A stretch of 64,000 nucleotides of DNA. Source: Sphingomonas yunnanensis (GTDB taxonomy: Bacteria; Pseudomonadota; Alphaproteobacteria; Sphingomonadales; Sphingomonadaceae). A model generated the notes under the pieces. It worked only from the letters and a program-made list of their open reading frames with translations, did no database searches and had not been told where the DNA came from. Below, one piece after another: positions 45,091 through 54,724 of the stretch. The translations under genes were made by a program, and so were the position numbers. The stretch spans positions 1 to 64,000 of the forward strand of contig NZ_JAIOKB010000003.1 of the NCBI RefSeq assembly GCF_019898765.1, written 5' to 3'. Numbering within the stretch: position 1 is the stretch's first letter; the number at the start of each line of letters is the position of its first letter.

Positions 45091-47067
45091 ATGAGGCCGG
45101 ACGTGGGGCGGCGCGGCGCGCTGCTCTGCGCCGCGATCGGTATGATGACAGGAGCGATGCCCGCGCGCGCGCAGCAGGCGCCGTCCGGCGCCGCGCCTGC
45201 GTCGCCGGCGGCGGACACGCCCGCGCTCGACGACGTCGACCCGAGCGCGCCGCTCGCCGCTTTGCCCGACATCGGCGTCGACTGGCCCGATCTCAGCGCC
45301 GCCCCCGCCGCGCCGGTGGCCGAACGCGCGCAGATCGGCGCCACCACGCGCTACGCCTGGCGCATCGACGGGCTCGACGCCGCGGGCACGCCGCTGCTGC
45401 GCCAGCGCTTTCAGGAACTGTCGGTGCTCGCCGGCAACGATGGGAAGGAGGCCAATTCGGCCCAGCTCGATCGCCGCGCGCGGCAGGACGCCGCACTGCT
45501 GCTCACCCTGCTGAAGGGCGAGGGCTATTACGACGCCACCGTCGCGACGCGGTTCGAGCGCGCCGAGAAACGCCCCGTGATCGTGCTGGCGGCGACCCCG
45601 GGCACGCTCTACCGCTTCGCCGGGGTGACGCTCGCGGGCGTCGAGGCCGCGGGGGAGAAGGCGCAGAAGCTGCGCGACGCCTTCGCGGTGAAGCCCGAGG
45701 ACCCGGTCAACAGCGACGCCATCGCCGCGGCCGAGGCCAACCTGCGCACGCGCGCGGGCGAGGAGGGCTTCGCCTTCGCGCGGGTCGGCGACCCGCAGGT
45801 GGTGGTCGACCGCGCGGCGCAGAGCGCGACCGTGTCGGTCGAGGTCGCGCCGGGCACCGCGCGCCGCTTCGGACGCATCACCGCCAACGCCGACAACCGC
45901 GTGTTCGACGCCGCGCACGTCGCCGATATCGCGCGCTTCCAGACCGGCGACTCCTATGAGGCGTCGCAGCTCGACGACCTGCGCCGCGCTTTGGTGCAGA
46001 CCGGGCTGGTCTCCACCGCCGAGGTGCGCGCGGTCGCGGCGGACGATCCGTCGGTGGTGGACGTGGCGGTGCGGCTCGAGCCGGCGCCGCCGCGCACGGT
46101 GGCGGTCGAGCTCGGCTATGGCACGGGCGAGGGCGCGCGCTCCGAGGTCAGCTGGACCCACCGCAACCTGTTACCGCCCGAAGGCGCGGTGACGCTGCGC
46201 GGCGTCGCCGGCACGCGCGAGCAGCTCGGCCAGGTCACCTTCCGCCGCAACAATTTCCACGCGCGTGACCGCGTGCTCACCGCGCAGTTCGCCGCGGCAC
46301 ACCTGCTGCGCGACGCGTACGAGGCGAACACCTTGTCGCTGTCCGCGGCGCTGGAGCGGCAGACCAACATCTTCTTCCAGAAGACCTGGACCTGGTCGCT
46401 CGGCGCCGAGCTGGTCGCCTCGGACGAGCGCGACGTGATCCTCTCCACCGGAGAGCCGCGCCGCCGCACCTTCCTGATCGGCGCGCTGCCGACCAGCCTC
46501 GGCTATGACGGGTCGGACGACCTGCTCAACCCGACGCGCGGCTTCCGCCTTGCCGGGAGGGTGAGCCCCGAGCTGTCGCTGCAGAACCGCGCCTTCGGCT
46601 ATACCCGCGTCCAGCTCGACGCGAGCGCGTACCAGCCGGTCACCAAGGGCACCGTGCTGGCAGGCCGGGTTCGCGCGGGCACGATCCTGGGCGCGCCGCG
46701 CGACCAGATCGCGCCGTCGCGACGCTTCTACGCCGGCGGCGGCGCCTCGGTGCGCGGCTACGGCTTCCAGTCGATCGGCCCGCGCGATCCCAACAACGAC
46801 CCGATCGGCGGGCGGAGTCTGGCCGAGTTCGCGGTCGAGGCGCGGATTCGCGCCTTCGGCAACTTCGGCGTGGTGCCCTTCTTCGACGGCGGCAACATCT
46901 ACACCGGCGGGCTGCCCGACCTCACCGGCTTCCGCTACGGCGCGGGCATCGGCGTGCGCTATTACTCGAACTTCGGCCCGATCCGCGTCGACCTCGGCAC
47001 CCCGATCAACCCGCAGAAGGGCGACAGCCGGGTCGCGGTCTACGTCTCGCTGGGGCAGGCGTTTTGA
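45091..47067 (+). CDS. tamA: TamA, outer-membrane component of the translocation and assembly module
   Basis: A 658-residue BamA/Omp85-superfamily protein. The signal peptide ends MPARAQ; a Pro/Ala-rich linker is followed by POTRA-like segments to about residue 340 (LLTLLKGEGYYDATVATRF, LRTRAGEEGFAFARVGDP, ASQLDDLRRALVQTGLVSTAEV), then the 16-strand barrel with the conserved RRFYAGGGASVRGYGFQ loop and the final strands PIRVDLGTPINP ... RVAVYVSLGQAF. With TamB it helps insert outer-membrane proteins or move lipids across the envelope. It overlaps tamB by four bases (TTGA), a classic coupled pair. Confidence 0.93.
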   Translation: MRPDVGRRGALLCAAIGMMTGAMPARAQQAPSGAAPASPAADTPALDDVDPSAPLAALPDIGVDWPDLSAAPAAPVAERAQIGATTRYAWRIDGLDAAGTPLLRQRFQELSVLAGNDGKEANSAQLDRRARQDAALLLTLLKGEGYYDATVATRFERAEKRPVIVLAATPGTLYRFAGVTLAGVEAAGEKAQKLRDAFAVKPEDPVNSDAIAAAEANLRTRAGEEGFAFARVGDPQVVVDRAAQSATVSVEVAPGTARRFGRITANADNRVFDAAHVADIARFQTGDSYEASQLDDLRRALVQTGLVSTAEVRAVAADDPSVVDVAVRLEPAPPRTVAVELGYGTGEGARSEVSWTHRNLLPPEGAVTLRGVAGTREQLGQVTFRRNNFHARDRVLTAQFAAAHLLRDAYEANTLSLSAALERQTNIFFQKTWTWSLGAELVASDERDVILSTGEPRRRTFLIGALPTSLGYDGSDDLLNPTRGFRLAGRVSPELSLQNRAFGYTRVQLDASAYQPVTKGTVLAGRVRAGTILGAPRDQIAPSRRFYAGGGASVRGYGFQSIGPRDPNNDPIGGRSLAEFAVEARIRAFGNFGVVPFFDGGNIYTGGLPDLTGFRYGAGIGVRYYSNFGPIRVDLGTPINPQKGDSRVAVYVSLGQAF

Positions 47068-50000
47068 GCCGCGCGCTGCGCTACGCCGGGCTGGCGCTCG
47101 CGGCGCTGGTCGCGCTCGCGCTGCTCGTCGTCTTCGTGCTCGACACCGGCGTCGGGCACCGCTTCGTGGCGGACCGGGTCAACGCGCTCCGCCCCGACAA
47201 CGGGTTGCGCTTTCGCCTCGGGCGGATCGACGGCTCGCTGTACGGCCGCGCCGAGCTCGTCGACTTTCGTCTCTACGATCCCAAGGGGCTGGTGCTGTCG
47301 GTGCCGCGCGCGCGGCTCGACTGGTCGCCGCTCGCCTGGTGGCACAATCGACTCGACATCACCTCGCTCGACATCGCCACCGCGACGCTCGCCAAGCTGC
47401 CCGAGCCGCGCGACACCGGCCGGAGCGGGCCGCTGCTGCCCAAGTTCGACATCGCCATCGCGCGACTGGCGGTCGACCGGCTGGTGGTGGCGCCGCGGGT
47501 CACCGGCGTGGTGCGCTTCGGCCGGCTGCGCGGGCGCGCCGATATCCGGGACGGCCACGCGCTGGTCGACCTCGCCGCGCTGTTACAGGGCAGCGACTCG
47601 CTCGACCTGCGGCTCGACTCGCGCCCCGATGCGGGCCGCTTCGACCTGGCCGCGCGCGCGCGCGGCACCGCGCGCGGCGTGCTGGCGAAGCTCACCGGGC
47701 TCAACCGCGCGCTCGCGCTCGACGTCGCGGGCGACGGTGACTGGCACCGCTGGGACGGGCGCGCGGTGGCGCAGGCCGGTGCGGCGCGGGTGATCGACCT
47801 CGCGCTCGCCAACCGCGACGGGCGCTACCGGCTGATCGGGACGGTGGCGCCGAGCGCGGTGAGCGGCGGCAAGCTCCAGTCGCTCACCGCGCCCCGCGTC
47901 GCGGTCGACGGCAGCGCCACCTTCGCGAGCCGCCGGCTCGACGGCACGCTGGCGCTGCGCTCCCCTGCGCTGGCGGCGCAGATCGAGGGGATGGTCGACC
48001 TCGCCGGCAGCGCCTTCCGCAACGTGCGCGTCAGCGCGCGGCTGCTGCGTCCGGCGGCGCTGTTCCGCAACATGACCGCGCGGGACATGCGGCTGCGCGC
48101 CATCCTCGACGGCAATTTCCGGATCTTCTCCTTCGACTATCGCCTCACCGCGGACCGCTTCGCGTTCGACGATACCGGCTTCGAGCAGGCGCGCGCGGCG
48201 GGGCGCGGGCGCTGGTCGCGGACCCCGGTGCTGGTGCCCGCGCGCTTCACCGCGGCGCGCGTCACCGGCGTGGGCGACGTCGCCGGCGGCATCCTGCGCA
48301 ACCTCAGCGTCGACGGCGTCCTCAAGGTGACCGCCACACAGGTCACCGGCGACCGGCTGCGGCTGCGCTCGGACCAGCTGGCCGGCGAGATCGGGCTCCA
48401 GCTCGACCTGCGCACCGGGCGCTACGACGTCGCATTGAGCGGGGGGCTTGGGCGGTATCTCATCCCCGGCATCGGGCTGGTGCAGGTCGACTCGCGGCTC
48501 CAGGCGGTGCCCGGCCCCGGCGGCCATGGCACGCGCGTGGTCGGGCACGGCACCGCGCGCGTGCTGCGGCTCGACAACACTTTCTTCCGCTCGCTCACCG
48601 GCGGGCTGCCGCGGATCGAGACCGAGCTGGAGCGCACGCCGGACGGCATCCTCCATTTCACCCGACTGGTGCTCACCGCGCCGACGCTGCGGCTCGCGGG
48701 CAACGGCTATCGCCGCCGCGACGGCACCTTCTTCTTCGAAGGCGCGGGGACGCAGGGGACGTACGGGCCGGTGACGCTGCGGCTCGACGGCAGGATCGAG
48801 CGGCCGACGCTCGATCTCGTCTTCGCGCGCCCCAACGCCACCTTGGGGCTCGCCGCGGTGCGCGCGCACCTCGACCCCAGCGCGCAGGGCTTCACCTTCA
48901 CCGCGGCGGGGGGATCGCGGCTCGGCGACTTCACCGGCGCGGGACAGATCGTGCTGCCGCCCGGCGACGGCCAGTCGCGTATCCTGGTCGAGCGGCTCGA
49001 CGTCAGCGGCACGCGCGCGACCGGCGCGCTCGACATCGTCGACGGCGGCTTCCGCGGGCGCCTGAACGTGAACGGTGGCGGGTGGAGCGGCGCGCTCGAC
49101 TTCGTCCCCGTCGGCGAGGTGCAGCGCATCGCCGCCCAGCTCCAGGCGCGCAACGCCCGCATCGGCAGCGTCGCCGCCGTGCGCGTGGCGCAGCTGCAGT
49201 TCACCGCTTTGCTCGATCCCGCGGGCACCAAGCTCGACGCCACCGCGCGCGGCGCCGGGCTGCGCCACGGCGCGCTGTCGGTCTCGCGCTTCGACGGCAC
49301 GGTCGCGCTGGCGGGCGAGACCGGCGAGATCCGCGCCGCGATCGCGGGCTCGCGCGGGGTCGGCTTCCGCGTTCAGACCGTCACCGCCGTCACGCCCGAC
49401 GGCTATACCGTGCGCGCGAGCGGCAGCATCGGCCAACGCCCGATCCGGCTCGACACGCCCGCGGTGCTGCGCCGCGACGGCGACACCTGGACGCTCGCCC
49501 CGACCAAGCTGAGCTTCTCGGGCGGCTCGGCCGAGGTCTCGGGGCGGCTCGGTGACGACGACACGAGCGTTCGCGCCACGCTCGCCGACCTGCCGCTGGC
49601 AGTGCTCGACATCGGCTATAGCGGGCTCGGCCTCGGGGGCAGCGCGAGCGGCTCGCTGCGGCTCGACGCGCGCGCGGGCGCGGCGCCGACCGGGCGCGCC
49701 GACCTCACCGTGCGCGGGCTGACCCGATCGGGGCTGGTGACCTCGTCGACGCCGGTCGACATGGGGCTGGCCGCGGTGCTCGCGTCCGACCGTGCCGGCG
49801 TGCGCGTGGTGATGCAGTCGGCGGGCAAGATCGTCGGGCGCGCGCAGGCGCAGCTCAAGCCGCTCGGTAGCGGCAGCCTGGTCGAGCGGCTGTCGCGCGC
49901 CGGACTCTTCGCGCAGGTGCGCTATAGCGGGCCGGCCGACACTTTGTGGCGGCTCACCCGGATCGAGCTGTTCGACCTGACCGGTCCCGTCGCCTTCGCC

Positions 50001-51182
50001 GCGGACGTCACCGGCACCACCCAGGCGCCGCAGCTGCGCGGCGTGGTGCGCGCCGCTGGCGCGCGGATCCAGAGCGCGACCACCGGCACCTCGATTACCA
50101 ACGTCGCGGCGAGCGGGCGCTTCAGCGGCGCGCGGCTCCAGCTCGACCGCTTCACCGGCGACGCGGGGCGCGGTGGTAAGGTAAGCGGCAGCGGCTGGTT
50201 CGACCTGCGCCCGACCGGAGTCGCGCTCGACCTGCGCGTCGACGCCGATCACGCCGTGCTGATCGACCGCGACGATATCGGCGCCACCGTCACCGGCCCG
50301 ATCACCTTCCGCTCCAACGGCGACGGCGGCGTGATAGGCGGCGATGTGCGGCTCGACACCAGCCGCTACAAATTCGGGCAGGCCAATGTCGCGAGCGCGC
50401 TGCCGCAGGTGGCGGTGCGCGAGATCAACGTGCCCGGCGGCGACAATGCCGACGACGAGGTGGCGGCGCCGTGGCGGCTCGACATCCGCGCCCGCGCGCG
50501 CAACGGGCTGATGGTCACCGGGCTGGGCCTGTCGAGCGAGTGGACCGCGCAGGTCCAGATCGCGGGCACGCCGACCGACCCGGCGCTGACCGGCCGCGCC
50601 GACCTGGTGCGCGGCGACTATGAGTTCGCCGGGCGCGAGTTCGAGCTGTCACGCGGGATCATCCGCTTCGCCGGCGAGGTGCCCGCCAACCCCGCGCTCG
50701 ACATCGAGGCGAGCGCCAACACCACCGGGCTCAACGCGACGATCCGCGTCACCGGCGTCGCGCTCAAGCCCGAGATCAACTTCACCAGCACGCCCGCACT
50801 GCCGCAGGACGAGCTGCTGTCGCGGTTGCTGTTCGGCACCTCGATCACCAATCTCTCCGCGCCCGAGGCGCTCCAGCTGGCGGCCGCGGTGGCGGCGCTG
50901 CAGGACGGCGGCGGCGGGCTCAACCCGATCAACGCGGTGCGCCGCGCCGCCGGGCTCGACCGGCTGCGCATCCTGCCCGCCGACCCGCAGACCGGGCAGG
51001 GCACGTCGATCGCGGCGGGCAAGTACGTGACGCGGCGGATCTACGCCGAGATCATCACCGACGGCGCCGGCTATTCGGCGACGCGCGTCGAGTTCCAGGT
51101 GACGCGCTGGCTGTCGCTGCTGTCGTCGATCTCGACGCTGGGGCGGCAGAGTGCCAACGTGCGCGTGTCGCGTGATTATTGA
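47064..51182 (+). CDS. tamB: TamB, inner-membrane-anchored translocation and assembly protein
   Basis: A 1372-residue AsmA-like bridge protein. The N-terminal helix (YAGLALAALVALALLVVFVLD) anchors it in the inner membrane; a long beta-taco body crosses the periplasm; the C-terminal DUF490 domain is recognisable by LVRGDYEFAGREFELSRGIIRFAGEVPANPALDIEA, PQDELLSRLLFG and VEFQVTRWLSLLSSISTLGRQSANVRVSRDY. The start is TTG at 47064, overlapping the tamA stop. Length is normal. Confidence 0.94.
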   Translation: MSRALRYAGLALAALVALALLVVFVLDTGVGHRFVADRVNALRPDNGLRFRLGRIDGSLYGRAELVDFRLYDPKGLVLSVPRARLDWSPLAWWHNRLDITSLDIATATLAKLPEPRDTGRSGPLLPKFDIAIARLAVDRLVVAPRVTGVVRFGRLRGRADIRDGHALVDLAALLQGSDSLDLRLDSRPDAGRFDLAARARGTARGVLAKLTGLNRALALDVAGDGDWHRWDGRAVAQAGAARVIDLALANRDGRYRLIGTVAPSAVSGGKLQSLTAPRVAVDGSATFASRRLDGTLALRSPALAAQIEGMVDLAGSAFRNVRVSARLLRPAALFRNMTARDMRLRAILDGNFRIFSFDYRLTADRFAFDDTGFEQARAAGRGRWSRTPVLVPARFTAARVTGVGDVAGGILRNLSVDGVLKVTATQVTGDRLRLRSDQLAGEIGLQLDLRTGRYDVALSGGLGRYLIPGIGLVQVDSRLQAVPGPGGHGTRVVGHGTARVLRLDNTFFRSLTGGLPRIETELERTPDGILHFTRLVLTAPTLRLAGNGYRRRDGTFFFEGAGTQGTYGPVTLRLDGRIERPTLDLVFARPNATLGLAAVRAHLDPSAQGFTFTAAGGSRLGDFTGAGQIVLPPGDGQSRILVERLDVSGTRATGALDIVDGGFRGRLNVNGGGWSGALDFVPVGEVQRIAAQLQARNARIGSVAAVRVAQLQFTALLDPAGTKLDATARGAGLRHGALSVSRFDGTVALAGETGEIRAAIAGSRGVGFRVQTVTAVTPDGYTVRASGSIGQRPIRLDTPAVLRRDGDTWTLAPTKLSFSGGSAEVSGRLGDDDTSVRATLADLPLAVLDIGYSGLGLGGSASGSLRLDARAGAAPTGRADLTVRGLTRSGLVTSSTPVDMGLAAVLASDRAGVRVVMQSAGKIVGRAQAQLKPLGSGSLVERLSRAGLFAQVRYSGPADTLWRLTRIELFDLTGPVAFAADVTGTTQAPQLRGVVRAAGARIQSATTGTSITNVAASGRFSGARLQLDRFTGDAGRGGKVSGSGWFDLRPTGVALDLRVDADHAVLIDRDDIGATVTGPITFRSNGDGGVIGGDVRLDTSRYKFGQANVASALPQVAVREINVPGGDNADDEVAAPWRLDIRARARNGLMVTGLGLSSEWTAQVQIAGTPTDPALTGRADLVRGDYEFAGREFELSRGIIRFAGEVPANPALDIEASANTTGLNATIRVTGVALKPEINFTSTPALPQDELLSRLLFGTSITNLSAPEALQLAAAVAALQDGGGGLNPINAVRRAAGLDRLRILPADPQTGQGTSIAAGKYVTRRIYAEIITDGAGYSATRVEFQVTRWLSLLSSISTLGRQSANVRVSRDY

Positions 51183-51267
51183 CGTGCGTGGCGCGTGGTG
51201 GCCGGAACGGTCCGGCGGCCGGCGCGATGGCGGCGCTGCGGCGCGAGTGAGCGTGAGGGGGGCGAGG

Positions 51268-52359
51268 ATGCGAGTGGGATGGTGCGCGGCCGCGGCGGCC
51301 GCGCTGGTGGTCGGTAGCGGCGCGGCGGCACAGTCGCCCGCCGCGCTCAACGGCGCGCCGCCGCCGCTGCCGCTCGCCGCGCCCGCGCCGCCGCCGGCGG
51401 TGGCGGACGACATGAGGTCGGTGCTGGAGCAATTGCCGCTGCTCGGCGCGCGTCCGATCACCGCGCTCACCCCGGTCGAGGCGCGGCTCGAGCCCACGGC
51501 GGCGGACGCCTACAATGCCGCGATCCGCAAGTCGGGCATGTCGGTCGCCCCCGACGCGACGGTGACGACGCAGGACCTCGCCTACGGCTCCGACGCGATG
51601 CAGTACGCACGCATCTATCGGCCGGGTGCGGCCGCCGGGACGGGCGCGCCGCTGCCGCTGCTGGTCTATTATCACGGCGGCGGCTGGGTGCTGGCCGATC
51701 TCACCGCCTATGACGCGACGCCGCGGCTGCTCTCCAAGCAGCTCAACGCGATCGTGGTGTCGGTCGAGTATCGCCGCGCGCCCGAGTTCCGCTTCCCGGC
51801 GCAGCACGACGACGCCGCCGCGGCCTATGGCTGGGCGGTGCGGAACGCCGGCGCCTGGGGGGCCGACCCGGCTCGGGTGGCGCTCGCTGGCGAGAGCGCG
51901 GGCGGCAATCTCGCGCTCAACACCGCGATCTACGCGCGCGACCATGCGCTGGCGCGGCCGGCACACGTGCTCGCGATCTACCCGATCGCGAACAGCGATC
52001 CCGCGCTGCCGTCGCGGCGCGACTCCGCGGGGGCGACGCCGCTCGACACCGCGATGCTGGGCTGGTTCGCGCATTACTACAGCGCCAACGCCGGCGACTC
52101 CGCCGACCCGCGGCTCAACCTGGTGCGCGCCGACCTGCGCGGGCTGCCGCCGGTGACGATCGTCAACGCGCAGGTCGACCCGCTGCGCTCAGACGGCGAG
52201 ACGCTCGCCCAGGCGCTGCGCGGCGCCGGCGTGAGCGTGCAGCAGCGGACATACAGCGGCGTGACGCACGAGTTCTTCGGCATGGGCCGGCTGGTGCGCG
52301 GCGCCTATGACGCCGAGCTCTTCGCGGTGGCGCGGCTCAAGACGGCGTTCGGCCTATGA
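51268..52359 (+). CDS. exported alpha/beta-hydrolase esterase (HSL-like)
   Basis: A 363-residue hydrolase with a signal peptide (WCAAAAAALVVGSGAAAQ) and a Pro-rich linker. Oxyanion motif YYHGGGW, nucleophile elbow GESAGG, NAQVDPLRSDGE for the acid, and GVTHEFFGMG for the histidine place it in the hormone-sensitive-lipase family. It should act in the periplasm or outside on small esters. The start ATG at 51268 lies just after GGGGGGCGAGG. It follows tamB by 85 bases and leads a close set with the DUF4142 and halogenase genes. Confidence 0.88.
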   Translation: MRVGWCAAAAAALVVGSGAAAQSPAALNGAPPPLPLAAPAPPPAVADDMRSVLEQLPLLGARPITALTPVEARLEPTAADAYNAAIRKSGMSVAPDATVTTQDLAYGSDAMQYARIYRPGAAAGTGAPLPLLVYYHGGGWVLADLTAYDATPRLLSKQLNAIVVSVEYRRAPEFRFPAQHDDAAAAYGWAVRNAGAWGADPARVALAGESAGGNLALNTAIYARDHALARPAHVLAIYPIANSDPALPSRRDSAGATPLDTAMLGWFAHYYSANAGDSADPRLNLVRADLRGLPPVTIVNAQVDPLRSDGETLAQALRGAGVSVQQRTYSGVTHEFFGMGRLVRGAYDAELFAVARLKTAFGL

Positions 52360-52370
52360 GGGGAGTGACG

Positions 52371-52856
52371 ATGCGCGCGACCGCGGGTCTGATGATGCTG
52401 ACCAGCGCGATGCTGGCGCTGCCCGCGGCGGCGCAGGCGATGTCGCCCGCGCGCTACCTCGAGGCGGCCGGCGCCGCCGACCTATACGAGCGCGCGGCGA
52501 GTCAGATGGTGCTCGAGTCGACCACGGACGCGAAGGTGCGCGATGTCGCCCGCATGATGCTGGCGGACCAGGCGCGTGGCAGCGCCACGCTGCGCGCGGC
52601 GGCGGCGCGCGCCAGGGTGCGCGTGCCCGCGGCGGTGCTCACCCCGCTGCAGACCGAGTGGATGGCCGAGCTGCGCGCCGAGACCGGTCTGGCGCGCGAC
52701 GCGACCTATGTGGCACAGCAGCGTGCCGCGCACGGTCGCGCGATGGCGTTGCACCAGGCCTATGCCGCGGGCGGCGGCGCGGCGGGACTCAAGGCGGCGG
52801 CGGCGCGGGTCGCGACAGTGGTGGCGCGCCACGCCGAGCTGCTCAAGGCGATGTGA
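52371..52856 (+). CDS. DUF4142 exported protein
   Basis: 161 residues: signal peptide MRATAGLMMLTSAMLALPAAAQA, then a helical ferritin-like bundle of the DUF4142 type (YLEAAGAADLYERAASQMVLEST, VRDVARMMLADQARGSATL, MAELRAETGLARDATYVAQQ). DUF4142 proteins sit in the periplasm and have no settled function. GGGGAG lies about seven bases before the chosen ATG; an ATG at 52356 overlapping the esterase stop is the alternative. It is 11 bases after the esterase stop and 22 before the halogenase. Confidence 0.85.
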   Translation: MRATAGLMMLTSAMLALPAAAQAMSPARYLEAAGAADLYERAASQMVLESTTDAKVRDVARMMLADQARGSATLRAAAARARVRVPAAVLTPLQTEWMAELRAETGLARDATYVAQQRAAHGRAMALHQAYAAGGGAAGLKAAAARVATVVARHAELLKAM

Positions 52857-52878
52857 ATCGAGCTCGAGGGGGAAGGGC

Positions 52879-54342
52879 GTGCGCACGATCGTCATCGCCG
52901 GGGGCGGCAGCGCGGGGTGGATGTGCGCCGCCGCGTTCGCGCACCTGCTCGGACCGGGCTGGCGCGTGCGACTGGTGGAGTCGGACTCGATCGGCACCGT
53001 CGGCGTGGGCGAGGCGACGATCCCGCAGATCCGCACTTTCAACCAGGCACTCGGGCTCGACGAGCGCGCCTTCCTCGACGCTACCGAGGGGACGTACAAA
53101 GTCGGCATCGAGTTCGTCGGCTGGGGCGCGCCGGGCGAGCGCTACCTCCACGCGTTCGGCGACGTCGGCCGCGCTTCGGGGCTGGTGCCGTTCCATCAGC
53201 GCTGGCTCCGCGCACGTGCGGCGGGAGCCGTGGCGCCGCTCGGCGATCATTCGCTCAATGACGTGGCCGCTCGCGAGGGGCGGATGCAGCTCGGCCGCGC
53301 GCGCACGGCGGCGTTGCTGCCCGAGATGCCCTACGCCTTTCACTTCGACGCCGCGCTGTATGCCGCCCTGCTGCGTCGCTTCGCCGAGGCGCGCGGGGTG
53401 GAGCGCCTCGAAGGGCGCATCCTCGGCGTCGAGCGCGCGGGCGAGACGCTCACCGCCTTGCGGCTCGACAGCGACCGGCGCGTCGCGGGCGAGCTGTTCG
53501 TCGACTGTACCGGCTTCGCCGCGCTGCTGATCGGCGACGCGATGGCGGTGCCGTACGACGATTGGTCGCGTTACCTGCCGTGCGACCGCGCGCTCGCGCT
53601 GCCCTGCGCGCGCGTCGCGCCGCCGATCCCGTACACGCGCGCCACCGCGCACGACGCCGGCTGGCAGTGGCGCATCCCGCTGCGCCATCGCACCGGCAAT
53701 GGCGTGGTCTACAGCAGCGCGCATCTCGACGATGCCGCGGCCGAGCAGGTGTTACGCGCCGGGCTCGACAGCAGCAGCGAGGCCGCGCCGCGCGCGATCC
53801 GTTTTACCACCGGGCGACGGCGCGAGGCATGGCGTGGCAACGTCGTCGCGGTGGGACTGGCGGCGGGGTTCATGGAGCCGCTCGAGTCGACCAGCCTCCA
53901 CCTCGTCCAGTCGGCGATCGCGCGGCTGATCGCGCTGCTGCCCGGCGCGGCGGCGGGGCCCGCGACGCGCGACACCTTCAACCGCCAGAGCGCGACCGAG
54001 TGGGCGCGGATCCGCGACTTCCTCGTGCTCCATTATCACGCCAATCGGCGCGACGGCGCGTTCTGGCGTTACTGCCGCGAGTTGCCGCTGCCCGGCACGC
54101 TCGCGGACAGGCTGGCGCTCTGGCGCGAGCAGGGCGTGGTGCTGCGCGAGCAGGACGAGCTGTTCACCGAGGTGGCGTGGATCCAGGTACTGATCGGGCA
54201 GGGCGTGCTGCCCGCCGCGCACCATCCCCTCGCCGACGCCGAGCCGCTGGAGGAGGCGCGCGAGTTCCTGGCGCTGTGGGCGCAGCTGGTGCGGCGCGAG
54301 GTGGCGCAGATGCCGCCGCACGCGGCGCTGGTGGGGGGCTGA
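52879..54342 (+). CDS. flavin-dependent tryptophan-halogenase-like protein
   Basis: A 487-residue FAD enzyme. IVIAGGGSAGWMCAAAFAHLL is the FAD-binding GxGxxGW start; GTYKVGIEFVGWG carries the lysine equivalent to the hypohalite-relay lysine; WQWRIPL matches the WxWxIP motif that marks these halogenases; VGLAAGFMEPLESTSLHLVQSAI is a standard block. Sphingomonads and Caulobacter carry many such genes beside sugar-uptake genes, where the real substrate is not known. GTG start at 52879 with GAGGGGGAAGG just upstream. The frame is complete. Halogenation of tryptophan is not implied. Confidence 0.87.
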   Translation: MRTIVIAGGGSAGWMCAAAFAHLLGPGWRVRLVESDSIGTVGVGEATIPQIRTFNQALGLDERAFLDATEGTYKVGIEFVGWGAPGERYLHAFGDVGRASGLVPFHQRWLRARAAGAVAPLGDHSLNDVAAREGRMQLGRARTAALLPEMPYAFHFDAALYAALLRRFAEARGVERLEGRILGVERAGETLTALRLDSDRRVAGELFVDCTGFAALLIGDAMAVPYDDWSRYLPCDRALALPCARVAPPIPYTRATAHDAGWQWRIPLRHRTGNGVVYSSAHLDDAAAEQVLRAGLDSSSEAAPRAIRFTTGRRREAWRGNVVAVGLAAGFMEPLESTSLHLVQSAIARLIALLPGAAAGPATRDTFNRQSATEWARIRDFLVLHYHANRRDGAFWRYCRELPLPGTLADRLALWREQGVVLREQDELFTEVAWIQVLIGQGVLPAAHHPLADAEPLEEAREFLALWAQLVRREVAQMPPHAALVGG

Positions 54343-54349
54343 GCAGCTC

Positions 54350-54708
54350 GGTTCGCGCGAAGACGCGACGGCGCGAAGGAGGTTTTTCACTCGTAGGCGC
54401 GGAGGCGCGGAGGCGTAGGGAGGAAGCCTTCGCCACCAGCGAACCTCACCCATCGAGTCGTCGCGGCGACACTCCTATCTGTGCTCCTGCGCACGCAGGA
54501 GCCTAGGATCACGCGCACCGTAGAGGGTTGCCCTACAAAGTCCTGGGTTCCGGCTTTCGCCGGAAGACCAATACGAGGCGCGCAGCTCGAGCGAGCACAC
54601 GGTGATCCCCCGAGAGAAAAACCCGCCGGCGTGACAAGTACCTCCTCTCTGCGCCTCCGCGCCTCCGCGTGAACAACCGTCTTCGCGTCCTCGCATCTTC
54701 GCGTGAGC
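54350..54708. repeat. nested inverted repeats between convergent halogenase and LacI genes
   Basis: This 380-base gap is almost all repeat. Outer arms (about 54350-54380 and 54680-54708) share CGCGAAGA-type units; inner arms (from about 54386 and to 54674) match the GTTCACGCGGAGG family found at 30261. Between them lie a palindrome TGCTCCTGCG/CGCAGGAGC-type unit at 54480-54502 and TTCCGGC-TTTC-GCCGGAA at 54546-54563. It appears to be one repeat inserted into another. Confidence 0.65.
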
Positions 54709-54724
54709 TCTGACCCGGACCGCC

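Noticed and set aside
47583..50252. An 889-codon open frame opposite tamB
   Set aside because: No recognisable motif; tamB on the plus strand is unmistakable and overlaps tamA.
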